From the NCBI GenBank assembly GCA_003511945.1, contig DOJA01000225.1, positions 681 to 14,895 on the forward strand: 14,215 nt of DNA. The letters are read 5' to 3'. Made by a program: the position numbers and the translations under genes. This stretch comes from Phycisphaerales bacterium (GTDB lineage: Bacteria; Planctomycetota; Phycisphaerae; Phycisphaerales; UBA1924). The notes beneath the pieces are model-generated. The model worked only from the letters and a program-made list of their open reading frames with translations. It made no database searches and was not told where the DNA came from. Of this stretch, positions 1-8,500 are shown piece after piece. Each line of letters opens with the position of its first letter. Position 1 is the first letter of the stretch.

Positions 1-3000
1 GACGGCATCCTGCTCGCCGAGACACAAGGCGACCGCCACCTCGAGCAGTACGACACGATCATCATCGACGAGGCCCACGAGCGCGGATTGAACATCGACT
101 TCATCCTGGGCTACCTGCGTCACCTGCTGCCGCTCCGCCCGGACCTGAAGGTCATCGTCACCTCCGCGACGATCGACCCCGACCGCTTCGCGAAGCATTT
201 CGCGTTCCAGCGCGGCGATGAGACGATCCCGGCGCCGGTGATCGAGGTCAGCGGGCGGACCTACGCCGTCGAGGTGCGCTACCGCCCGCCGCCGCCCCCA
301 CCCTCGGAGGGCGAGGACGCCGACGAGGACGAGCCGAACCTGCAGGACGCGATCCTGAACGCCGTCGACGAACTCGCCACCGAGCCCGACAGCGCGGACG
401 GCTCCATGGGCGACATCCTGGTGTTCCTCTCGGGCGAGCGCGAGATCCGCCAGACCGCTGAATCGCTGCGCAAGCACCACCCGCCCTCGACGGAGATCGT
501 CCCGCTGTACGCGCGCCTGTCGGCGGAGGAGCAGCAGCGCATCTTCACCCCTCACGGGGGGCGGGGGCGCCGGATCGTGCTGGCGACGAACATCGCCGAG
601 ACCTCGCTCACGGTGCCGGGGATCCGGTTTGTCGTCGATCCCGGGTTTGCCCGGCTGAGTCGCTACAGCCCGCGGAACAAGGTGACGCGCCTGCCGATCG
701 AGCCGGTGTCGCGCGCCAGCGCCGACCAGCGGGCCGGGCGGTGCGGGCGTGTCGAGGCGGGCGTGTGCGTCCGGCTCTACAGCGAAGAGGACTACAACGC
801 CCGCCCCCGGTTCACCGAGCCGGAGATCCTGCGCACGAACCTGGCGTCGGTCATCCTGCAGATGCGCGCGCTGCGGCTGGGACGCGCGGAGGACTTCCCG
901 TTCCTCGACCCGCCGGATTCGCGGGCCTTGCGGGACGCCGCCGACACGCTGGTGGAACTCGGCGCCCTGGAAGGTCACGGCGCCGGCGCGGCGCTGACGC
1001 CGGTGGGGCGGGCGCTGGCGCGCCTGCCGATCGATCCCCGCATCGGGCGCATGGTCCTCGCCGGGGCGGACGAGGGATGCATCGACGAGGTGCTGGTCAT
1101 CGCGTCGGCGCTCAGCGTCCAGGACCCCCGCGACCGCCCCGCCGACAAGGCGGACGAGGCCGACGCAGCCCACGAGCCATTCAAGGACGAGCACTCGGAC
1201 TTCCTCTCGTTCCTCCGGCTGTGGGAGGCGTACCACGAGCAGGCGAAGCACCTGTCGCACAGCAAGCTCCGCGCGTGGTGCCGGGAGCGGTTCATCTCGT
1301 CGGTGCGCATGCGCGAGTGGCACGATGTCCACCACCAGTTGGCGGCCATCGCGGGCGAGATGGGCCTCCGGCGCGCCTCGCAGGAGGCCCAGGAGAAGGC
1401 CCGCCGGCGCCGCCACGAGCCCGACCCCGAGCCCGGCGAGGACCCCCGCCCCCGCAGCGGCGCGATCCACCGCGCCCTGCTCACCGGGCTGCTCTCCAAT
1501 GTCATGAAGCTCGCCGATCGCTTTGACTACGCCGGCCCGCACGGCGGACGCTGCGCGATCTGGCCGGGTTCGGGGCTGTTCCGACAGACCCCCAAGTGGA
1601 TCGTCGCCGCCGAGCTCGTGCACACATCCCGGCTCTTTGCGCGGACCGTCGCGAAGGTCTACCCCGGCTGGATCGAGCGGGCCGCGGCGCACCTCGTGAA
1701 GCGCGCCTGGTCCGAGCCTTACTGGGACGAACGCACCGCGCAGGTCTGGGCCTGGGAGCGCGTCTCGCTGCTCGGGCTGGAGGTCGTTCCAAGGCGGCAC
1801 GCGCACTACGGCTCGGTCGACCCGAGCGCCTCGCGTCAGATCTTCATCCAGCGCGGGCTGGTCGAGGGCCGCTACTGGTCCAGCGCGCCGTACTACAAGC
1901 ACAACCGGCGCCTTATCGAGGAGGTCGAGGGGCTCCAGGATCGGTTCCGGCGCCACGACCTCATCGCCTCCGTCGAGGCCCAGTTCAACTTCTACGACCG
2001 CGAGCTGCCCCCCTCGGTCTTCAGCGGCAGCGCCTTCGATCGGTGGCTCCGCGGACGCCTGCGCGAGGATCCCCGGGCGCTGTGCATGACGAGGGCCGAC
2101 CTCCTGCCCCAGGGCGTCCCCGGCGCGAACCCCGACGACTTCCCCGACGCCATCGAGGCCCCCGGGGCGGTCTTCCCGCTTGAGTACCGCTACCGCCCGG
2201 GCGAGCCCGGGGACGGCGTGACGGTCGTGGTGCCCATCAACCTGCTCGATCATCTCAGGCCCGAGCGGTGCGAGTGGGTCGTCCCCGGGCTGGTCAAGGA
2301 GAAGGTCGTCGCGCTGATGCGCACGCTCCCCAAGCCCGTGCGCCGGCTGCTGGTGCCGGCGCCGGACTTCGCCGACCGGGCGCTGGCGTCGATGCCCTTT
2401 GCGCGGGGCTCGCTGCGGGCGATGCTCGCCCAGGAACTGTCGCGGCTGGCGGGGACGGCGATCGGCCCGGCGGACTTCGACGAGTCGGACCTCCCTCTGC
2501 ACCTCCGCCTGAACATCCGAGTCACCGAGCCAGCCGCGCCGGACGAAACGAGGCCCCCGATCCTCGCCGAGTGGCGCGACCTGGGCGCCATACGGCGCGC
2601 GCTCGCCCCGCGATTGTCGCACGCGCTCGTCGCGCCCGACCTCTCCGAGTGGAACCGCGCGGGGATCACCACCTGGGACTTCCCGGAACTGCCCGAGGGC
2701 GTCACCTCCGGCGCCGGGAGCGCGGCGGTCCTCGTTCATCCCGCGATCGTCGAGGCCGACGACGGGCGCTCCGTGTCGCTCCGCACACTGTCATCGCCCG
2801 ACCACGCCCGGGCGCTCACTCGCGCGGGGGTTCGGCGCCTGTTCATGCTCGAGACGGGCGAGCAGGTCCGCCATCTGCTCCGCAACCTCCCGGGCTTCGA
2901 CCGCGTGGCGCTCCTGTACGGCACGGTGGGCGCCCCCGCGGAGTTCGAAGAGGGGCTGCTCGCGCTGGTCTGCGAGCGGGCGTTCATCGGGTCCCAGCCC

Positions 3001-3525
3001 CTCCCGCGGAACGCCGAGCAGTTCGCCACCCGCCTCGACGCGGGATGGCACGCGCTCGGGCGGTCTTCGGACGATGCGCTCGCGCTGGCGCGAGCCATCC
3101 TGGAGCAGCACCACGCTCTCGCGCTGGAGCTGGAGTCGACAGCGGCGATCGCCGCGCCCGCCGCGCGGGATGTGCGGGCGCAGGCCGCGGCGCTGATCGG
3201 GGCTCGGTTCCTGGAGCGGACCGGCGGCGAGAACCTGGCTCAGTTCCCGCGCTACCTTGCCGGCGCGATCGCGCGTCTGAAGCGATTCTCCGCCAGGAAC
3301 GCCCCCCGCGACGCGGAGGCGACCGCTCTCCTGGCGCGCCTGGTCGGCGCGTTCGAGGACCGCCGCCGCTCGCACGACGCGCAGGGGATCGTCGACCCGG
3401 CGCTCGAGCGGTTCCGCTGGCTCATCGAGGAGTTCCGCGTGTCGCTCTTTGCCCAGGAACTGGGGACGACCGAGCCCGTCTCGGAGCGCCGGCTGCAGGC
3501 GGCGTGGGAACGGGTCCGGTCGTAG
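1..3525 (+). CDS. hrpA: HrpA-type DEAH-box ATP-dependent RNA helicase, 5'-truncated
   Basis: Superfamily 2 RNA helicase that uses ATP to remodel RNA or ribonucleoprotein in the cytoplasm. In E. coli, HrpA is linked to mRNA processing and rescue of stalled ribosomes. The reading frame is open from base 1, so the Walker A part lies outside the window. Visible motifs are the DEAH box (67-78), SAT motif III (163-171), ATNIAETS motif V (583-606) and QRAGRCGR motif VI (727-750). The HA2 region begins near PFLDPP (898), the OB-fold near HRALLTGLLSNV (1468), and a long HrpA C-terminal (DUF3418-like) region runs from about 1760 to the stop. A proline-rich then acidic linker (about 283-345) sits between the two RecA lobes. 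The TTG at 88 is not the true start, because the in-frame DEAH box lies before it. About 1174 residues are visible, against roughly 1300 in typical HrpA, so only a modest N-terminal piece is missing. The identification is secure. Confidence 0.96.
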   Translation, partial: DGILLAETQGDRHLEQYDTIIIDEAHERGLNIDFILGYLRHLLPLRPDLKVIVTSATIDPDRFAKHFAFQRGDETIPAPVIEVSGRTYAVEVRYRPPPPPPSEGEDADEDEPNLQDAILNAVDELATEPDSADGSMGDILVFLSGEREIRQTAESLRKHHPPSTEIVPLYARLSAEEQQRIFTPHGGRGRRIVLATNIAETSLTVPGIRFVVDPGFARLSRYSPRNKVTRLPIEPVSRASADQRAGRCGRVEAGVCVRLYSEEDYNARPRFTEPEILRTNLASVILQMRALRLGRAEDFPFLDPPDSRALRDAADTLVELGALEGHGAGAALTPVGRALARLPIDPRIGRMVLAGADEGCIDEVLVIASALSVQDPRDRPADKADEADAAHEPFKDEHSDFLSFLRLWEAYHEQAKHLSHSKLRAWCRERFISSVRMREWHDVHHQLAAIAGEMGLRRASQEAQEKARRRRHEPDPEPGEDPRPRSGAIHRALLTGLLSNVMKLADRFDYAGPHGGRCAIWPGSGLFRQTPKWIVAAELVHTSRLFARTVAKVYPGWIERAAAHLVKRAWSEPYWDERTAQVWAWERVSLLGLEVVPRRHAHYGSVDPSASRQIFIQRGLVEGRYWSSAPYYKHNRRLIEEVEGLQDRFRRHDLIASVEAQFNFYDRELPPSVFSGSAFDRWLRGRLREDPRALCMTRADLLPQGVPGANPDDFPDAIEAPGAVFPLEYRYRPGEPGDGVTVVVPINLLDHLRPERCEWVVPGLVKEKVVALMRTLPKPVRRLLVPAPDFADRALASMPFARGSLRAMLAQELSRLAGTAIGPADFDESDLPLHLRLNIRVTEPAAPDETRPPILAEWRDLGAIRRALAPRLSHALVAPDLSEWNRAGITTWDFPELPEGVTSGAGSAAVLVHPAIVEADDGRSVSLRTLSSPDHARALTRAGVRRLFMLETGEQVRHLLRNLPGFDRVALLYGTVGAPAEFEEGLLALVCERAFIGSQPLPRNAEQFATRLDAGWHALGRSSDDALALARAILEQHHALALELESTAAIAAPAARDVRAQAAALIGARFLERTGGENLAQFPRYLAGAIARLKRFSARNAPRDAEATALLARLVGAFEDRRRSHDAQGIVDPALERFRWLIEEFRVSLFAQELGTTEPVSERRLQAAWERVRS

Positions 3526-3565
3526 CCCCGGTACACTCCCGCTCCCACGGGGGGCACCCTGACGC

Positions 3566-5434
3566 ATGACCGACGACGCACCGAATGACTCCGGCGTTCC
3601 CCTCGCGCGTCGCGCGGGGGCGTCGACAGCGCGCGGCCCGGTGCTGTTCGAGCTCTCGACCGAGGTGTGCAACCAGGTGGGGGGGATCTACCAGGTCATC
3701 CGGTCCAAGGCCTCGGAGATGATGGAGCGCTGGGGCAGCCGCTACTGCCTGGTGGGGGCCTACAACCCGGCGGCGGCGTCCATCGAGTTCGAGGAGCGCC
3801 GCCCCAGCGGACGCTGGGCCACGCTGATGGACGCCCTCGAGCGCCGGGGCGTGCGCGCGCACATCGGCCAGTGGCTCATCCCGGGGCGCCCCCGCGCCAT
3901 CCTGCTCGAACACACGCTGCCGCCCCAGCGGCTGGACCAGATCAAGTACCTGCTGTGGGAGAAGCACCGCGTGGAGTCGCCCGCGGGCGATCCGGTGGTC
4001 GACACCGCGGTGTGCTTCGCGGATGCGTCGTTCCACCTGGTGCAGGCGGCGTCGGAGGTCTGGCCCCCGGAGCCCGGGGACGGCCGCCGCAATGTCCTGG
4101 CGCACTTCCACGAGTGGCTCGGGGGGCTGGCGATCCCCATGCTCCGCGACCAGCGCGTGCAGGCGGCCACGGTCTTCACCACCCACGCGACGCTGCTGGG
4201 ACGCTACATGGCGTCGAACGACGAGCGCTTCTACGACCACCTCCCCAGCGCCGATCAGCGGGCCGAGGCCGCCCGGTTCAATGTGCGGGGCCAGCACGGG
4301 ATGGAACGCGCCTGCGCTCACGGCGCCCATGTCTTCACGACCGTCAGCCCGATCACCGCCGAGGAGTGCCTGCACCTGCTGGGGCGCCAGCCGGAACTCG
4401 TCACGCCCAACGGGCTGAACATCGCCCACTACGACCTGGGGCACGAGTTCCAGATGGCGCACGCCCAGCACAAGGAGCGCCTGCACCGGTTCACGATGGG
4501 GTACTTCTTCCCGTCCTACACCTTCGACCTCGACCGCACGCTGTACCTGTTCACGAGCGGGCGGTACGAGCCCCGCAACAAGGGCTTTGACCTGTGCCTC
4601 GAGGCGATGGCCCGCCTCAACGCCCAGCTCAAGTCGTTCGATCTGGGCGTCACGGTGGTGTTCATCATCGTCACGCGCCAGCCGACGAAGTCGATCAACC
4701 CGCTCTCGCTCCAGTGCCGCGGCGTGCTCAACGAGCTCGAGGACCTGTGCACCCACATCATGCAGGATGTCGGCAGGAAGCTCTTCCCGCTCGCCGCCGC
4801 CGGCCAGCGGGTGGACCTCGACCGGCTGGTCGACCAGTACTGGGCCATGCGCTACCGGCGGACGCAGCAGGCGCTGAAGGCGCCCTCGCTGCCGCCGGTG
4901 GTCACCCACATGCTGTGGGACGACGCCCACGACCCCGTGCTGAACCACATCCGCGCGCTGGGGCTCTTCAACCGCGCCGAGGACCCGGTCAAGGTCGTCT
5001 ACCACCCCGAGTTCATCTCCTCCACCAACCCGCTGTGGCAGATGGACTACGACCAGTTCGTCCGCGGCTGCCACCTGGGCGTCTTCCCCAGCGCCTACGA
5101 GCCCTGGGGCTACACGCCCCTGGAGTGCATCGCCTCGGGCGTTCCCGCGATCACCTCGGACCTGGCGGGATTCGGGCGCTTCGTGGCGGAGAACGACGAG
5201 CGGAGCGAGGAGTGGGGGCTCACCGTGCTCCCCCGGCGCGGGCGCGCCTTCCATGACGCCGCGGCGGACCTGGCGCGCCGCATCCTCCAGTTCTGCCGCT
5301 ACGACCGGCGCGGGCGGATCGACATCCGCAACCAGGTGGTCAAGCGTGCGCCGTCGTTCGATTGGTCCCGCCTCGCGCGGTACTACCACGCCGCCCACGA
5401 CCTCGCGCTCGACCGCTCGGTCGGCGACGCCTGA
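3566..5434 (+). CDS. Glycogen synthase, GT3 family (eukaryote-like)
   Basis: Transfers glucose from a UDP-glucose-type donor to the non-reducing end of glycogen in the cytoplasm. The 622-aa protein matches GT3 (fungal/animal Gsy), not the common bacterial GT5 GlgA. Signatures in order: TEVCNQVGGIYQVI (32-45, donor loop), AHFHEW (179-184), TTHATLLGRY (205-214), SGRYEPRNKG (331-340), and YEPWGYTPLE (511-520), which gives the E512-x7-E520 pair of retaining glycosyltransferases. Residues 581-588 (RRGRIDIR) fall where eukaryotic enzymes carry the glucose-6-phosphate-responsive arginine helix. The protein ends soon after, without the long phosphorylated C-terminal tail of eukaryotes. The ATG start is supported by a G-run (3549-3554) 11 nt upstream and by the position of the conserved N-terminus. 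A TACACT -10-like hexamer at 3532-3537 has no convincing -35. The gene lies 40 bp after hrpA and may be partly co-transcribed with it. Nucleotide-sugar preference (UDP or ADP) cannot be read from the sequence. Confidence 0.95.
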   Translation: MTDDAPNDSGVPLARRAGASTARGPVLFELSTEVCNQVGGIYQVIRSKASEMMERWGSRYCLVGAYNPAAASIEFEERRPSGRWATLMDALERRGVRAHIGQWLIPGRPRAILLEHTLPPQRLDQIKYLLWEKHRVESPAGDPVVDTAVCFADASFHLVQAASEVWPPEPGDGRRNVLAHFHEWLGGLAIPMLRDQRVQAATVFTTHATLLGRYMASNDERFYDHLPSADQRAEAARFNVRGQHGMERACAHGAHVFTTVSPITAEECLHLLGRQPELVTPNGLNIAHYDLGHEFQMAHAQHKERLHRFTMGYFFPSYTFDLDRTLYLFTSGRYEPRNKGFDLCLEAMARLNAQLKSFDLGVTVVFIIVTRQPTKSINPLSLQCRGVLNELEDLCTHIMQDVGRKLFPLAAAGQRVDLDRLVDQYWAMRYRRTQQALKAPSLPPVVTHMLWDDAHDPVLNHIRALGLFNRAEDPVKVVYHPEFISSTNPLWQMDYDQFVRGCHLGVFPSAYEPWGYTPLECIASGVPAITSDLAGFGRFVAENDERSEEWGLTVLPRRGRAFHDAAADLARRILQFCRYDRRGRIDIRNQVVKRAPSFDWSRLARYYHAAHDLALDRSVGDA

Positions 5435-5466
5435 TTCCCCAGCCCCCCCGATCGCGCCCTGACGAA

Positions 5467-5486
5467 CCTCCCGCGCGAGCGGGAGG
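5467..5486. terminator. Hairpin between convergent genes, probable bidirectional terminator
   Basis: CCTCCCGC (5467-5474) and GCGGGAGG (5479-5486) form a perfect 8-bp stem closed by a GCGA (GNRA) tetraloop on the + strand. It sits in the 70-bp gap between the glycogen synthase stop (5434) and the tpsA stop (5505), where a shared terminator is expected. No T-tract follows on either strand, so it may act as an RNA-stabilising hairpin or a non-canonical terminator. Confidence 0.65.
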
Positions 5487-5504
5487 CCTCACCACCTTCG
5501 CCCC

Positions 5505-8500
5505 TCACCCCGCGCTCGCCCCCGCCCGGGCCTCCCGCGCCAGCGGCGCGCCCTCGATCAGCCCCGCCAGCGCCTCGACACTCACCCCCTCCGGCGCGAC
5601 GGCGCCGAGGATGCGGTCGCGGGCCGCGCGGTACTCCGCGTTCGTGAGCCCGATCGATCGGAGCCGCCCGAGCAGTTCCGTCAGCCCCGCGAGCGTCGCG
5701 CCCGCGCCCGGCTCGCCCGCTTCTGAGCCCAGCCACTCGCTGAACGCCTGCGGGCTCGTCGCGCCGCCCTCCGCGAGGGACAGGTACCGCCCCGCGGTGC
5801 GCTCGACGAGCGCTCGGACCTGGGGCGAGCGGTCCTCGCCCTCGGGACCAAAGACCGCATCGAACCGCGCCACCGCGGCCTCAACCGCCGGGCGGTGCAG
5901 GCGCGTCGCCACGGTCAGCAGCGCCGCGTCGGTGACCGACGGAGAGCCGGGCAGGTCGTTGAAGATCGCTCGCCCGATCATGGCGTCGGCCGCCTCCGCG
6001 TCGGTCACGCCGCGCCCCAGCAGCGCGATCCGCTGCAGCAGGTTCACCGCGTACGCCTCGGGCGTGACTGTGTCCGCGAACTCCGGGCTCACCGGGCGCG
6101 ACGCGGCGGCCACATCGTTGGCGGTGTCCCCCGGATCGGACGGGCCGGGGGGCATCGGGGGCTGCGGGGGCTGCGCATCCGCGCGGGTCCGCTGATCGAA
6201 CACCCGGCTGCCCTCGACGAGCGAGCCCAGCGCCGTGTCCTCCGCGGGCGAGACCGACACCTCGAACTCCGCCCGGTCGATGCCGGTGATCGAGTCCTCG
6301 CCCGTCCCGAAGGTCGGCGCCGGGGCGCCGGCGTCGCCGCCGAGCACGACATCTCCCGTGAAGGTGATCGACCCGCCGGCCACGAAGTCCAGGCCGCGAT
6401 CGTCGAACGACGCGCCGTCCGGCCCGTCGAGCGTCCCCGGCTGACGGCGCAGGAGAGTGACGCTCGGCGCGTTGATGAGCATATCGCCCGCGGCCACCAC
6501 ATCGCCCAGCGTGGCCGAGCGGCTCGCGCCGAGGTCCAGCGACCCCAGGACGGTCAGCTTCTCGTGCTGAGACATCGTGAAGTCCAGCACCCGGAACGAC
6601 TGATCGCCCACGCCGACCACCGTCGCGGCGGAGGGGACCTCCCGCACACCATCGGCGCCGCCCGTCGAGAGGAACAGACTGCGCAGCGCCGTCGCACCGC
6701 CCACCGGGGCCGCGAAGCGGATGAGCCCGCCTTCCGTGGTCGTCAGGCGCAGGTCGAACGGGCCGTCCAGCGCCGCGTTGAAGGCGAGCACGCCGTCACC
6801 GATCGACTCGAGCACGGAGTGTGCGCCGAGCGTCACCGGCCCGTTGTAGGCCTGCCCGCCGACCGTGCGGACGCTGCCGCCGGTCAGCGCCGCGGGGCCG
6901 TCGAGCGTAAGGAACCGCAAGGCCACGCCCGCGCCGACCGGGCCGCCGAACACGGTGGCCCCGACATCGCGCAGCCCGCCCGGGCCGTCGAGCGTGCTGA
7001 GGAAGGCCATCTCGGTCCCGGTCAGCGTGACATCGCTCAGCAGCGTGACCGGACCCTCGTACCGCTGCAGACTGGTTGTCGTGATGTCGGCCCCGATCTC
7101 CAGCGGCCCGCGGACCACCAGCGACCGCGCCCGCAGCGCCCGATCGATCGTCGTGCCCCTCATCGAGGAGATCGTGAGCGCCGAGTCCGCCACCTTCTCG
7201 GGCGACAGGACGACGCCCCCGTCGCTGGACTGGATGAGGTACGACACGCCGTCCACCGAGCCGCCGAACTGCGCGAGCGAGGGGAGGTGGGCGTCGGTGA
7301 TCGCACCGTCCTGCATGAGCGTGAAGGCCGCCGGCGCGGTGCCGGGGCCGCCCGGGCCGTTGAAGAACGGAGCGTTGGTCACGGCGTCCGCCGTCGCGCC
7401 CGTCGGCCCGCCCGCCCCGTTCCCGGCGGCGACCATGATCGCCAGCCCCTGGACCTCGAGCCCCGGCGTCAGGAACGAGACGCCCCCGGTCCCGTCGAGC
7501 CCGCCATGGAACTCGACGGCTCCCTGCGCGAGCACATCGCCGTCGACGCGCACATCGCCGAACGACATGAACGACGCGGAGTTGCCGATGGCCAGGTCGT
7601 CCTGGATCTCGAGGAACTCCTGGGCCGTCGCCTCGATGTTCTGGATGGCCTGATTGCCGCTGACGCCGCCGAAGTCGCCGCCCAGGATCAGGAACCCCTG
7701 CGTGACATTGATCGACAGGTTGGTCTGCTCCGGGTTGGCGACGAAGCCGAACGGCCCCGCGCCGACAAACAGCGAATCCGCCTGCGTGATGAAGACCGTC
7801 CGCCCCGAGGGGACCGAGAGCAGCCCGTGGGCGGCGGCGCCCGCCTCGGCCCGCAGGCGCAGGTCGCCGACGGTGGCGCTCAGCGTGGTGGTCAGCAGCG
7901 CGCGGTCCACGATGTCGCGCCGGGCGGAGAAGTCCAGCGTGTGCGCGCTGACCTGGACATCGAGCACGAAGCCGCCGAACTCGTCGCCGAACACGATGTC
8001 GCGCCCCGCGAGGAGGGTGAGCCCGCCGTTGGCTTTGTTGATCGACTCGGTGACGAAGATGTCGTTTGTCGCTTCGAGGCGGACATCGCCGCTGAAGCCC
8101 TCGATGGACGCGGGCGAGACGCGCCAGGTGTCGGACGGGGCGCCCTGGTCGGCGAGCACGCGCCCGTCGCCGAGTTCCGCGTCCTGTGCGCCCGGGGTCT
8201 GGATCACGATGTTGAAGGGGTCGAGCAGGAGCGTCGCGGGCGTGAAGCCGGGGGCCGTCTCGCCCCGCAGCGTGCCGCGGACATCAAGGCGCCCGGTGGC
8301 GCTGACTTCGGCGAACCCGCCGTCGCCCCCGAGCGCGCCGCCGGAGACATCCACCACGGCGCCCGGCGCCATCGCGGTGTCGCCGCCGATGGAGTGAACG
8401 AGCACCTCGCCGCCCGCGCCGGTCCCCGCTCCGCCCGCTGCCGACACGCGGCTGCCGCTCTCGAGGACCGTCCGCTGGCTGCTGACCACCCGCACCGCGC

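Noticed and set aside
88..3525. Helicase starting at the TTG at 88
   Set aside because: The frame is open back to base 1 and encodes the DEAH box before this codon, so the gene begins outside the window.
3422..5398. 658-codon open frame antisense to glycogen synthase
   Set aside because: Antisense to a clear GT3 gene, with no recognisable motif and biased composition; a GC-driven shadow.
3566..5434. GT5 bacterial GlgA-type glycogen synthase
   Set aside because: The N-terminal TEVCNQVGGIY and the E-PWGYTPL-E block are GT3 signatures; the KTGGLGDV-type GT5 motif is absent.
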